Made by a program: the position numbers and the translations under genes
The notes under the pieces: generated by a model
Seen by the model: the letters and a program-made list of their open reading frames with translations, nothing else
What the model was told of the DNA's origin: nothing
Databases searched by the model: none
Source of the DNA: Rhopalosiphum padi
Taxonomy: Eukaryota; Arthropoda; Insecta; Hemiptera; Aphididae
Reading direction: 5' to 3'
NCBI RefSeq assembly: GCF_020882245.1
Contig: NC_083600.1
Span: 434,001 to 498,000 of the forward strand
Length of the DNA stretch: 64,000 nucleotides
Shown here: piece by piece, positions 14,064-25,300 of the stretch
Numbering within the stretch: the first letter of the stretch is position 1
Layout of the letters: every line of letters starts with the position of its first letter

Positions 14064-14308
14064 GGAGACGAAGTGGCGAGCGGGCTATACGGCGTCGGTT
14101 CTGATGCATACCGTCGCCGGTTTGAATCCCGGCCACGGGCGTCATCTCTCTCTAGGCAAGCAATTGTTTAGGGGGCGAGGCCACCACTCCCGACCGGGCA
14201 TGCAGAAACCTACGGGTGCCTAACTAAAAATTCTGCCAAATAGACGTCAGAACTAGGCTTTCGGACTTACTGCCGGACATAGCACCATACGAATAAATAA
14301 ATAAATAT
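14064..14308 (+). mobile_element. tRNA-derived SINE with 13-bp target duplication
   Basis: The head looks like a tRNA-type RNA polymerase III promoter. There is an A-box-like TGGCGAGCGGGC near 14073 and a B-box-like GGTTTGAATCC near 14118, with spacing expected of a tRNA gene. A GC-rich tRNA-unrelated body follows and ends in a short AATA-type tail (GAATAAATAAATAAAT). The element is flanked by identical copies of GTATTAACATAAT at 14051-14063 and 14309-14321. The GC content is far above its surroundings. The source tRNA was not identified. Confidence 0.88.
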
Positions 14309-14321
14309 GTATTAACATAAT

Positions 14322-16784
14322 ATTAAACGTATTATTAATTTTTATTGTATACAACCGAAACGCAACTATCCAAATCGTCTACCTTTATATGTATAATAGA
14401 ATACTAGTCAATGGATACTGCAGTGGACCGTGATCATTATACGAGGGCATTGTGCTCTGGCATGAGGTCACATGCTTATCATGTAATTGTATCTGTGCTG
14501 TCTGAGTGAGAGGTAAATTACAATTATTTCATTTGTAAAGAATATATTATTAAAATTTGTGTTTAAAGCTCATGTTGGGTATCCGGTGATAATATCATTA
14601 AAACATTTAAAATCCCGTGTATAATAAAAAATGTTAATAAAATGTCTTGACTGACTGATTTATCATCGTCTAACCGGAAAGTGTTTTTGAAACTTAGCAT
14701 TTTAGACGTCTATTTTATAGTTTATCGAAACTACTTAAATGACTATATGTGTTGTTTTCATTTAAAAGAGTGTAGGTAAGGCAAAAAGTAAATCTACTGA
14801 CATTCTTTAATTTTTTTCTAACATGTTTATTGACTAAGGTTTTGGTACCTGTACGACTATATCAATTTATATTAGTGTACTTTCATAGACCATAGAAATA
14901 ATTTTTTAATTTACTTAAAATTTCAGAGGGGTGCTACACTGTTACAGCTCTCCTCTGGCAACACCACTGATTTTAATATATTTGTGTATTTTGTTCATTT
15001 ATGAATAATTAATAATTAGGGTTTTTTACTGGATCCGTTATTGTAGTGTTGCTCTTGAGCATTGACGAACAAAATAATGTACAAATAGTAGGTAGGTATA
15101 AAATATGTCAATTAAAAAAAAAATACAAATTATAGGATAACGAAAAATAACTAAATTAACGTTAAACGATACGATATTAACATAATAATATATATTATTC
15201 ACGTCGTGACACGATAAAAGTAACAACAACAACACTAAGAACACGTCATAACTCATAAGCACGGTTCCTATAGTTTTGAGTTCCGAAGTTGTGACTTGAG
15301 TGGCATATAATATATAAAACGGATGTGTAACAGGCAACAGTAACAGACTAATAATAAATAATACGATTCTGAAATGACTAATGAGTGAAACGCAACTACG
15401 CGCGTCTACGCAAGTCGCAAGTACTCAATAATAATATTAAATTGTTATTATTATTATTATTACTATAAAATATCTTATTAACCGATTAAGAATAACCGAA
15501 AATATCGGTAATGATGAATATGATAATATACATTATATGTATGGGTATTTAATTATTTAATATTATAAAACTAATATATAATAATAATACTTAAAATACA
15601 TTCTTTTATATTTGTATATACTATATATATGTTTATTATACATATAATAAATACCAAGCGCTGTCATTATATTGTACCGTGATAATGCGATGTATTATGT
15701 ATACGTGACTTCTAAAAGAAGTCGGATAATTAGTAATAATTAAAAATAGTTTTATAAATACAATTTAATATTTGTATTATTTTAAAATACCCAAGTACAA
15801 TATATAATAACATTTGTGTTAGTAACAATAACAACGGTTTCCCTGCAGTGGCTAGCGTCAACTACCAGTTTGGAGTGTTGGACATGGTAAGCGTCTAGAC
15901 GCGGCGTCATCAGGCCGTGCTGTTCCACTCTTTGACGCTGCAGGGAAACCGTAGCTTTGAAGTCTAAATGTTATTATGATTGACTAATATGAGAGATTCA
16001 TTTTTAAACTTATTAGAGCTTATGATTTTGAGATATTAATTAATTAATTAGATGTTATGAAATTAACTTCGAATGAATTATTGACCACCTGTTAAAATTA
16101 AATTTTAAATAAATATAATTTATTGGTACTTCTACGCTTTTATGTGAAATCAAATTTAAGACTTCCCATAATTAACATAATTATTATAACACTCTTACAC
16201 ATAACATCATAAATAATTATTTTAAACTGTATCATTAATAAACTATAAAAATTAAATTATGAGGTTACGATTAAGAGTTACACCAGCAATTGACGTGGCT
16301 ACGTTGTAGGTTGAACTCAAGTCTGCGGTGAGCCGTTCAGGGTATTTGGGGTGTTAATGTTATGAAATAAGCAGAACACGTGATATGGTTACGAACTGCA
16401 CTGACGCGATTTATTGTCCGTAATCGGTGAAAACTATTTTGTATTGCACGTGGACGCAGCTTACAATGAGTAAGTAATGTATACATTTACGTGAGCAAAA
16501 AAAAGAACACAGAGTACTGTCGTCGGTAACACGGAACCGTATCGATGTCGGACGAATATTGACAAGAGTAAAAAAGATTATAGAATAAGTAACGTGATTA
16601 ACGTGCATTGAGTTGAGGTGTGTTTTTGGTGTACAAACGAAGAAAAGTTGGCGGGCGTTGTCCGTACGACAGTTCGTGCAAAAAAAATTGTAAATATTAA
16701 TTAGAACAAAAGTTATTCCAAAAGAAGTCAGTTCTATCTGTTACACTGTATAGTTATTTTAAATTCTGAGTAAAACTATATGAA
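14322..16784. other. Non-coding interval with dispersed repeats
   Basis: No gene is recognised. Near 14643-14960 there is a copy of a dispersed repeat (TTGACTGACTGATTTATCATCG) that recurs near 19543. A small inverted-repeat element lies at 15834-15952. Open frames near 15038-15337 and 16411-16608 on the minus strand have no family likeness and are treated as chance. Confidence 0.5.
15834..15952. mobile_element. 119-bp MITE-like element with perfect 15-bp terminal inverted repeats
   Basis: ACGGTTTCCCTGCAG at the left end is repeated exactly as its reverse complement at the right end. A shorter internal inverted pair (GCGTCAA/TTTGACGC) lies further in. The interior is GC-rich compared with its flanks. 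No clear target-site duplication was found, so the superfamily is not assigned. Confidence 0.75.
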
Positions 16785-18662
16785 TTTATTTATAATATTA
16801 TGTTAAAATTTATAAAATCATTCGGTGAGGTAGTTTTTGTTGGGGGAGTCATTATAAAGGTGCCTAAGTCCAATATTTTATCTATAACATTAGACAACAC
16901 TAAATAAAATGCTGACACCCACCCAGGATAAGTTAATGTAAATTTGTATACTCAGTGACAAAGGTGATCTGCTACCTTTTAAATTCATCTATAACAATTG
17001 TCATACTTAAATATATATTATTTTGATGTAACACCTCCTACTTATGGCGTAGAATTCAAAAAAGGACATCCAATTGTTTAGACAAAGAAATTTCACATAA
17101 AAAATCTTGCTCAGGTTCTACACCTAAATGGAAATGTATAAAAATTGTTCAATAGTGGTATATATATATAATATATATATAATATGATATAAACAACTTT
17201 ATTAATATAAATATATAGATATACAAATATAAATATAGCGGACTGCTCACCCTGTGAGTTGACTTACGACACAGTTTACTGTTCAATACAATTGTACATA
17301 GCTTATAGTTATAGGGTTTAAAATGTATATGGATATAAATAAAATAAAATAAAGATAATAATTAAATTAGTAGAAGAAAAAAAAATTTAAAAAATAGAAA
17401 AATAAAAACAAAGATTTCAATATTAATAATTGTTTGTTATGAATATAAATTATAAATGATAATTTATTATATGCAAAGTGTCCTGCAATACGGACAGACA
17501 TATTTTTTCGAGATCACTTCGCAGCAGGCCGTGGTTCTTGAAGAAGTTCAATAGGAGTTTCGAAGCGGTTCCGCGTGCGCCGATCCAAAGCCCAAATACG
17601 TTCCACTCTCAAATATTATTCATAAAGATAAAGTAAATGTTCAATTAATTAATACTGTTAATTAAAAGTTTTAATTTTAATGTTTGTAATTAAAGTTCAA
17701 GATAGCAGCATTTGATTTGGATGGAATTTCCAATCTAACTGGATAGTGGATAAGCCGTCTAGTAGAGATTTTAATGAGAATGATTAACTAATCCATAACC
17801 GTGAAGTTATTCCATCAATTAACATATTGTCAAATGATGGTTACAAAATAGTGATATTTACTAATCTCGGGGGTATAGCAGGTGTTTCAAAGCCTAAAGT
17901 AAATTTTGATATTTTAAAAAGAAAAATTGAAAATATATAAAAGTTTTTTTTGTGGTTATGCAGCAGGCCGGTCTGCTCGTTTAACTTCTAATAGAAAACA
18001 AATTGAAAAAGACTTTTCATGTCGTGACCGCTTATTTGCCATGAATATTGGGCTCAAATTTTAGACCTCTGAAGAATACTTTTTAAAAGAAACTATTGAA
18101 GAATTCTATACATTACCAAAATGTAATCCAAAATTCCAAATAAAGTTATGTCTAATGTCCTCTTAAGTCTTGACACCCGCTTGACACCTAATGTACGCCA
18201 TTGTACGGTATAGCAATACTCGATTACTAACCAATTTTTTTTTGTGAATTTGGTACAACTTATTTTAAATTTTCAGTTGAATATTAATAATTGATTATAC
18301 TTGAAATTTGTTTGTTTAAGAACAACTATTTATAATTTATTACATGCAGTATAGTATGTTTAATATTATTTTAAATTAATTAATATACTTATTTTTCAGC
18401 TCAAAATTCCAAGAACCATCCAAAAGTGAAGGTTTTGACGAAATAGTTAAAATAAATTTTGTTCCTCATTTTAAAGATCCTGATCATGAAAAACTATATA
18501 AAATGCACTTAGTAGAAAATTATTGTATGATGTTTTGGTTTTAAACTTTTGTTTATTTTGAAAATGTATTATAATATAAAATGTAATAACTCATTATGAA
18601 TGTTAATAAGTTATTTTTTGAGTAATAGTTCATAAAAAAATATGAATACATAAATAACTTTT
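16785..18662 (+). pseudogene. Decayed direct duplicate of the PNKP gene (intron 1 to 3' flank)
   Basis: The order matches the gene at 22364-27667. Intron 1-like sequence (16785-16870 against about 23245-23340) is followed by the end of the FHA exon (around 17030), the phosphatase DLDG exon (from about 17699), the GDAAGRPA exon (from about 17942) and the last exon with its preceding intron (18190-18545). Homology runs into the 3' flank up to 18662. Introns are kept, so it is a DNA-level duplication and not a retrocopy. The kinase P-loop exons are absent, part of the phosphatase exon is lost, and stops and indels are frequent. A LINE tail is inserted at 17162-17608 and the right end abuts a dispersed repeat at 18663. 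Confidence 0.88.
17162..17608 (-). mobile_element. 5'-truncated LINE tail inserted in the PNKP pseudogene
   Basis: This segment interrupts sequence that is contiguous in the functional gene copy (around 23934-23949). On the minus strand, an open frame from about 17598 down to the stop at 17450 encodes IGARGTASKLLLNFF then LEKICLSVLQDTLHI. This resembles the conserved C-terminal tail (GALG followed by an amphipathic helix) of non-LTR retrotransposon polyproteins. The leftward remainder would be the 3' untranslated part, ending in TA-rich simple sequence. Family assignment within LINEs is uncertain. Confidence 0.6.
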
Positions 18663-19494
18663 AGATTCTGAACGAAGTGATGAATGTATTGAATATTGAT
18701 TTTACAATAATGTGTGTTTTATTTTTATTTTTTTTTTATTTTTGTGTCATGTCATCACGTTTTGGAGTAGTAATAATGCTTCGATTTTCGACTTTAGCCC
18801 CTCTTTGAAAAGGAAAATTCATCTAGTTGGTACTTTGGGGAGTTCAAAAGTAAAAAATTTCCAGTAGTTTTCAAAAGCATCAGAAAAACCCCTAAAAAAT
18901 TAACGGAAAAACGGGAATTTTTACGCATAATAAGTTTTCGACAAAATCGATTTTTTTATTTTGCTGTAACTGAAAAACGAATCATTGTAAATACTTGAAA
19001 TTTTCACCAAATGTTTATATTATGGTTATCTATTTACGATTAAATTTTCAAAATATTTTGACCTTTTTTAAGCTACTTATAGACAGTTGAAATTTTCGAC
19101 TTATTAAAGTTTTTTTTCTTGAAATGCCGATAAAAAAATTTGGCTTTCCAAAAAATCTTTAAAATTTAATACAAGGTTATCCATAAGTTTTCCTTCAAGT
19201 AACTGTAAAAAAAAATTCCATTGTCAATATAGAAAACATTTTATGAAATTTAATTTTTTACGAAATCACGTAAAATAACGATATATTACAATTTAAATAT
19301 ATAGGTAATAATATAATATTATATCCAACTAATTATCATTAACTGACAAATTATCTCCGTTCAGAATCGTTTTTCGTATACAATGATACCCGTCATTGCA
19401 TTCAAATTTAACACATCCATTATAGTGACCAGTGACCTACTCTCCATCTCTAAAATACAGCAGAGTGATACCTACTTGCCCACTTTTTTTTTAA
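18663..19494. repeat. Dispersed aphid-type repeat, copy 1
   Basis: Starts AGATTCTGAACGAAGTGATG and carries an outward matching CCGTTCAGAATC near 19362, giving a short inverted pair. The interior is non-coding with T/A homopolymers and recognisable blocks such as CATCACGTTTTGGAGTAGTA and AAACCCCTAAAAAATTAACG. It ends in CTTGCCCAC plus poly-T. A second nearly full copy lies at 33749-34826. The left edge coincides with the end of homology of the PNKP duplicate. Confidence 0.75.
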
Positions 19495-20842
19495 TATTTT
19501 TAAAACAATTTCTTAAATATATTTAATAGAATAAACAAACATGTCTTGACTTACTGATTCGTCATCGTTTAGCCGAAACCACTAAAGCTATGACTTATAA
19601 GTATGAAATTTGGTCAGTAATTTTATTTTATGATGTAGAAACCCATTTACGAAGGACTTTTCAAAATTCTACCCCTAACGGCTTTAAAAGAAGTAAAAAT
19701 AGAAAACGTTATTTCTTGGTCGAATTTTTTTTTAAACTTGGCATGTAGGTACCTATATTTTGTAATAGTCATTATAGTTGTACATTTGTACATATATAAT
19801 TATTTTAGAACCTAAATTCTAAATTTGGTAAAAAAAACCACTCAAATGACTGTTAAAAATATGAGTAGTTTTCATTGAACTTGAAAAGTTTTGTGATTGA
19901 CATTTTTAAGACATTCGAAAGTTTTAAATTAGGTAATTTGTAATTATCGTATTTTCAACGCTCTATCCTAATCACGCATTTATAGGTATAATTTATCCAT
20001 AAATTCCAATGATATTTTTTATAAATTCGATGTAATAATAAATACACCTTGAAGTTTTAAATTTTAATCAAAATTAATTATTATTATAATACCTATAATT
20101 ACGAATATCAGAATATCATAGTCCGAGGCCATAGCGTAGCGTATTTATCAATAATTAATACAAAAAAATGTAGTAAATATCAATGATGAGTTACCGAATT
20201 AAGAGTTTGATATGCGTATGTGTGACGCAACTTCTCGTATATTTATCCACAGTCTATATAGATGATAAAATGTTATATCTAAAGAATATAGATTGTCCAT
20301 TGTACCTGTGGATAATTAAATGAGGAGTTAAAACGCGCATACGATCGAAAACATAATTCGGATTCATCGCTAATACTATATTAATTTCATCAATAAAATA
20401 GTACACTGACTACAAGTCTATGACTGACTAGTGATGGGGTCAGTTGTAGCCAGTAAAAATTATCTACGATATTTATTGTAATAATAGTTGTTTATTATTA
20501 TTATCTTTATACAGGCTAGTAGGCTACACTACATAATAAAATATACTCTCTATAAGTTTTAGAGTCTAAGGGCTACACTTATAGACCAACAGGCATAGCA
20601 ACTCTATCCCTCATAAGAACATTAAAAACCTATGTTATACCAAACAGTTGTACAATGTTTGTTGACAATGTTTTTAAGGAGCGACCGCTCCGTCAATATT
20701 TTAGAGGTGGGTGGTTAATAATTAAGTGGGTAACCTACTCTTTAGTCTTTTGTTTATACGAAGATTAGGATTATTATTTTGTAATCGTCAGACATCAATA
20801 GATTACATAATGTCATAACATAGATTATATAATAGTAATATA
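19495..20842. other. Non-coding interval with repeat remnants
   Basis: Near 19543 is a copy of the repeat beginning TCTTGACTTACTGATTCGTC that also occurs near 14643. No coding sequence is supportable in the remainder. Confidence 0.5.
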
Positions 20843-21400
20843 GGGTGACCAATAAAGTGCGCAACTTTTGAATCTGCCGCCATTTTTTAAATATTGTGCT
20901 TGCAGTCCTGTTTTTATCGTTTCTAGTATCTATTTTTACTCCGATTTAACAATCAGTTGTTGTTTTCTGTATTGGTTCAGTCGTCATGGAGCGGTTTACA
21001 AATAAACGACGTATTCAGATCGTGAAAACTTATTATCAAAATTATGAAAGTGGGACTGAGACGGTAAGGCGACTTCGGGTGATTTTCGAAAGAAATGAAG
21101 CACCCAATAAGTCTACAGTTTTGCGACTGATAAAAAAGTTCGAAACAACTGGTTCTGAAAGCGGAAATCTTACGCGTCATTGCCGATATCACACCAGACA
21201 TCTGTGAGCGGGTTATTATCAATTTCATCGAGCGCGTTAACACATGCCGACTCAGTGGAGGTGGTCATATGCCAGATATTGTTTTTCCACCATTAAATCG
21301 GAGATGTTACTGAATGTAAATGTATAAAAATAAATACATTTTGATTGATAAATAACTGTGTTATTAATTTTTTTAAAGTTGCTAACTTTATGGGACACCC
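20843..21400 (+). mobile_element. Mariner-like element, internally deleted
   Basis: The ends form imperfect inverted repeats: GGGTGACCAATAAAG..GCAACTTT on the left and its counterpart AAAGTTGC..CTTTATGGGACACCC on the right. Upstream the flank is TA; downstream it is AT, so a TA target duplication is only suggested. At 558 bp it is far too short for an autonomous copy. It keeps only the N-terminal helix-turn-helix of the transposase and a short C-terminal fragment. Confidence 0.78.
20986..21207 (+). pseudogene. Truncated transposase N-terminus (helix-turn-helix)
   Basis: The frame opens MERFTNKRRIQIVKTYYQN and continues through STVLRLIKKFETTGS, which looks like the first helix-turn-helix (DUF4817-type) common in insect mariner/Tc1-like transposases. 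After about 60 residues the frame changes at a deletion junction. In the +1 frame, about 21169-21312 reads ITPDICERVIINFIERVNTC then a short terminus, which looks like the C-terminal end. The catalytic DDE region is missing, so the product cannot be an active transposase. Confidence 0.72.
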
Positions 21401-22363
21401 ATTAGTATAATATACTTATTGGTAATATATGTGGTCAATTTCAAGGTCCCTTCTCGCACTACTAGACACCATGTCCCCATTCTTAGTTCCTGTGCACACT
21501 ACCAATTATGGCAGAAATAATCCTATGATCGCACGATGCGGTTGGTCAATGAGAGCACCATTTATCATAACATATTATAATATTGAAAATTATTGTTACT
21601 ACTTGTATTATAATTTATTCTATTTTACTTATAACATATTATTATTGGAATTATTAACATGTTTAAAACTTCTATATATTATCTAAATTTTAAATTGCTT
21701 CACCCGTTGATATATATAAATAAATAAATATTAATACGTATAATACGAAGTATGTACTACGTAATACGTTTAGTACTATACTACTATAGTATGTTGTTTT
21801 TCTCTATAAAAATAATTAACACGGACGTAGTGGTATTACCACAGGAGGGCTTAGCCGCTTAGGAGTTAGGAAACATACTTATTATATCCTATTATATGTA
21901 AATTGTAGAAGTAACAATATTATTAAAAATACCTCAGCGCCTCCCAAAAAAAAAAGCTAAATAAGCCCCTGTCTTGTACGTATTCTAGGTTATTCTGTGC
22001 CATCTGTGGTCGTACAGTCAAAATACTCAAAATCTATACTCTAGAGCAATAGCAAAATGTGAAATTAATTAAATTCTGTTATCTCGTTATTTTGTTATCT
22101 AAATTGTTAGTTATCAATACGATTAAAGGCATATCTTAGTTCGTGGTTACCACCTAACGTCCTAGCCAGTTATCTTTATTATCTATGCAGACGACAGGCA
22201 TCAGTTTTCAAGTTCAATTTTTAAATAATTTGAATTGTTTTAATATATTTTGACCAACTTTCCGTTTATAGTACTTGAGGTACAGATTTTAAAGATTTAT
22301 CTATAGACAGTATAAAGTTACTTTTACATTTTATATATATATTTAATCTTTGCTCAGTTTAAT
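21401..22363. other. Upstream region of PNKP; no gene recognised
   Basis: AT-rich sequence without supportable coding exons. The last 200 bases before 22364 probably contain the PNKP promoter and 5' leader, but no motif can be named with confidence. Confidence 0.45.
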
Positions 22364-25300
22364 ATGTCAGAATTATCGATGGAGACCAATGATAATGTAA
22401 CATGTTTTTTGGTATCTGATGAAAATCCAGAAATAAAATTTATACTACTGGACAGTGAACCTTTAATATTGGGTAGAACAAAACAGACTGGAATAGTCGA
22501 TCAAAGAATGTCAAAAAATCAAAGTAAATTAAAAATAATTCTATGATACTACTTATACAGTTTAATATGAATTATGTTTATATATGAAATCATTTATTAT
22601 CTAAAAAAGAAAATGGGTTTATTTGTTTATAATCCCATCTATTGTTCCAGAAGTGATACAATTATAATGATGTAGATATAGCAAACTATATAAGTGTCAC
22701 TGTGATACCTCTTAAACAAACTGTGTAGTAGGCAGATTCTCAAGAAAAATTGTTTCAATATAATTAAAATTAAATAATATTGGTTTCTAATACCCAAATA
22801 ATTTTATTCACTACAATTCTATTTGATATTGATTTTAATAGTGATTGGAAAAATATTAATAGTAAAAACTCAGAAAAAAACGCACAGGTATAAAAATCCA
22901 TGGTTGTTCTATATGATTGTTCTATAATAATTTATTTTTGATTTACCAATATATTGTTTCAATTACATATAATGATTGTAGCATAACTTGTTACAACTTT
23001 TATTTTATATTATTATATCTATATAATCAAAAAAAAATTTAACACATTTTTGACTTCAAAAAAAGCTACTGTAATACTCCAGCTGCCAAGCATACACTAA
23101 TTGGTCAGTATGTGTGTTTAAATACCTGCTGAAATATTCAATTTAAATTTAATACATACGCCTTTCAATAAATAGTATTTTTATTACCTACCTGATTATT
23201 TATTATAATAATTATTATTTTAGATCCTGAGCTAAGCGATGAATATATTTATAATACTATATTAAAATTTCTAAATTCTTTTGGTGGGGTAGTTTTTTTG
23301 TTGTTAGGGAAGTCAGTGTATATTTTTTAGCAATTTGATTTTAGTGTCTATACCTATAATATTAAGTTTATATTTTATTATAGATACCTACTTTATAAAT
23401 TGATATTTAATGTTTATTTTATTTACATAACTAGAAGAAAGAAGCTTATGTTTAAAAATTAATTTAAAATATTATAATATTTAAAAAGAATTATTGTACT
23501 CACAGTTTTATTTTAACCTATACAATTTGTTTAGAATCTTATATCTCTAATTAAATTAAAAATGTAGGCTAAGATTGTATATAATCTTAGTTCTTAATTA
23601 ATATACTGACTTTACTTAATTTTTTTAATTTTTTTAGTGAAATTTGTAGCTGACTATTCTACGGCTCGAGTATTGGTTGAACAATTAGGTAGCAACAAGT
23701 CAGCTGTTAATGATGAATCTATGATAAAGGGAGAAAAGAGACTATTGATCCACGGAGACAAAGTGGCATTGTTGTTTAAAAGCAATTATACATATCATTT
23801 AGATTTTGTAACACCTCCTACTTATGGCGTAGAATCCAAAAAAAAGGACAACCAATTGTTTAGATAAAGAAATGTCACATAAAAAATCACGCTCAGATTC
23901 TACACCTCAATGGGAATGTAAAAATAGTTCGATAATGGTGTATAATAGTTCAAATATTTTTCATAAAGATAAAGTAAATGTTCAATTAATTAATATTGTT
24001 AATAAAAATTTTTAATATTAATGTTTGTATTTGATGTTCAAGATAGCAGCATTTGATTTGGATGGAACACTTATTGTAACCAGGTCTGGTAAAGTTTTCC
24101 CCGTTGATGAGAATGATTGGCAAATTCATAACTCTGAAGTTGTTACATCTATTAATAAATTGTCAAATGACGGTTACAAAATAGTGATATTTACTAATCA
24201 AGGAGGTATTTCAAAGCTTAAAGTAAATTTTGTAACATTTAAAATTAAAATTGAAAATATCTGCGAAGTACTCAAAGTACCCGTTCAAGTATTTATAGCC
24301 ACAGAAAAAGATATAAACAGAAAACCTGCACCAGGAATGTGGAATATTTTGGTCTCTGATGTAAGGTTTTTTTTTTATTATATAATTAAATAAATTACAT
24401 TAATATATTTTTATTTTAGTACAATGGAGACGTATCAGTTAACATAGATAAAAGTTTTTTTTTGTGGTGATGCAGCAGGCCGACCTGCTCGTTTTACATC
24501 TGATGGAAAACAAATTAAAAAAGACCATTCATGTTGTGACCGCTTATTTGCCATGAATATTGGACTCAAATTTTATACCCCTGAAGAATACTTTTTAAAA
24601 GAACCTACTGATGAATTGTATACATTACCAGAATTTAATCCAAATGACATTATGGCCAATATCCTCTTTACAGATTTAACATCCAAATTTTTGTTTTCTC
24701 CTAATCAAGAAGTAAGACCTCTTCAACATGGAATTTTTAATATTTTAATACAGTCTGTCTCACAGAAGAAAGATACTGTTTCGCTCATGTAAATGGCTAT
24801 GAACTGGTGCTGGGCTGAATGTGGTATGTGTATTAGACTCAGAGTAGTGTAAGGATACACATGAATACCCAGTTTTTGTTGAGACACATTACCTTTCTTT
24901 TATGAGACATTAAGATAGAGTATAGTAATTAAATTAATTTTTAGATGATCATAATGGTTGGCTGTCCTGGTTCAGGGAAAAGTTATTTTGCATCAAATAA
25001 TTTATTGTGTCATGATCGTAATATGAAAATAATTAACAGAGATACACTGGGATCATGGCAAAAATGTGTTGCTGAAGCTAAAAAATACTTAAGTTGTAAT
25101 AATTATAGTGTAGTGATTGACAATACAAATCCTGATATAGACTCAAGAAAACGCTTCATTGATTTAGCTAAAAGCTTAAAAATACCATGTCGAGCATTTT
25201 TAATGAATGTATCCAAAGATCATGGAAAACATAACAATAAAGTAAGCATAAGTTAAAGTCACTTTTAACTTTTAAATAATTAAAATATTATGTAGAATCT

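Noticed and set aside
14064..14140. Stand-alone tRNA gene
   Set aside because: The A/B-box-like region continues into a SINE body with tail and target duplication, so it is a retroposon head rather than a tRNA gene.
15038..15337. 99-codon minus-strand open frame
   Set aside because: The translation is composition-driven (runs of L, V, I, Y) with no recognisable domain.
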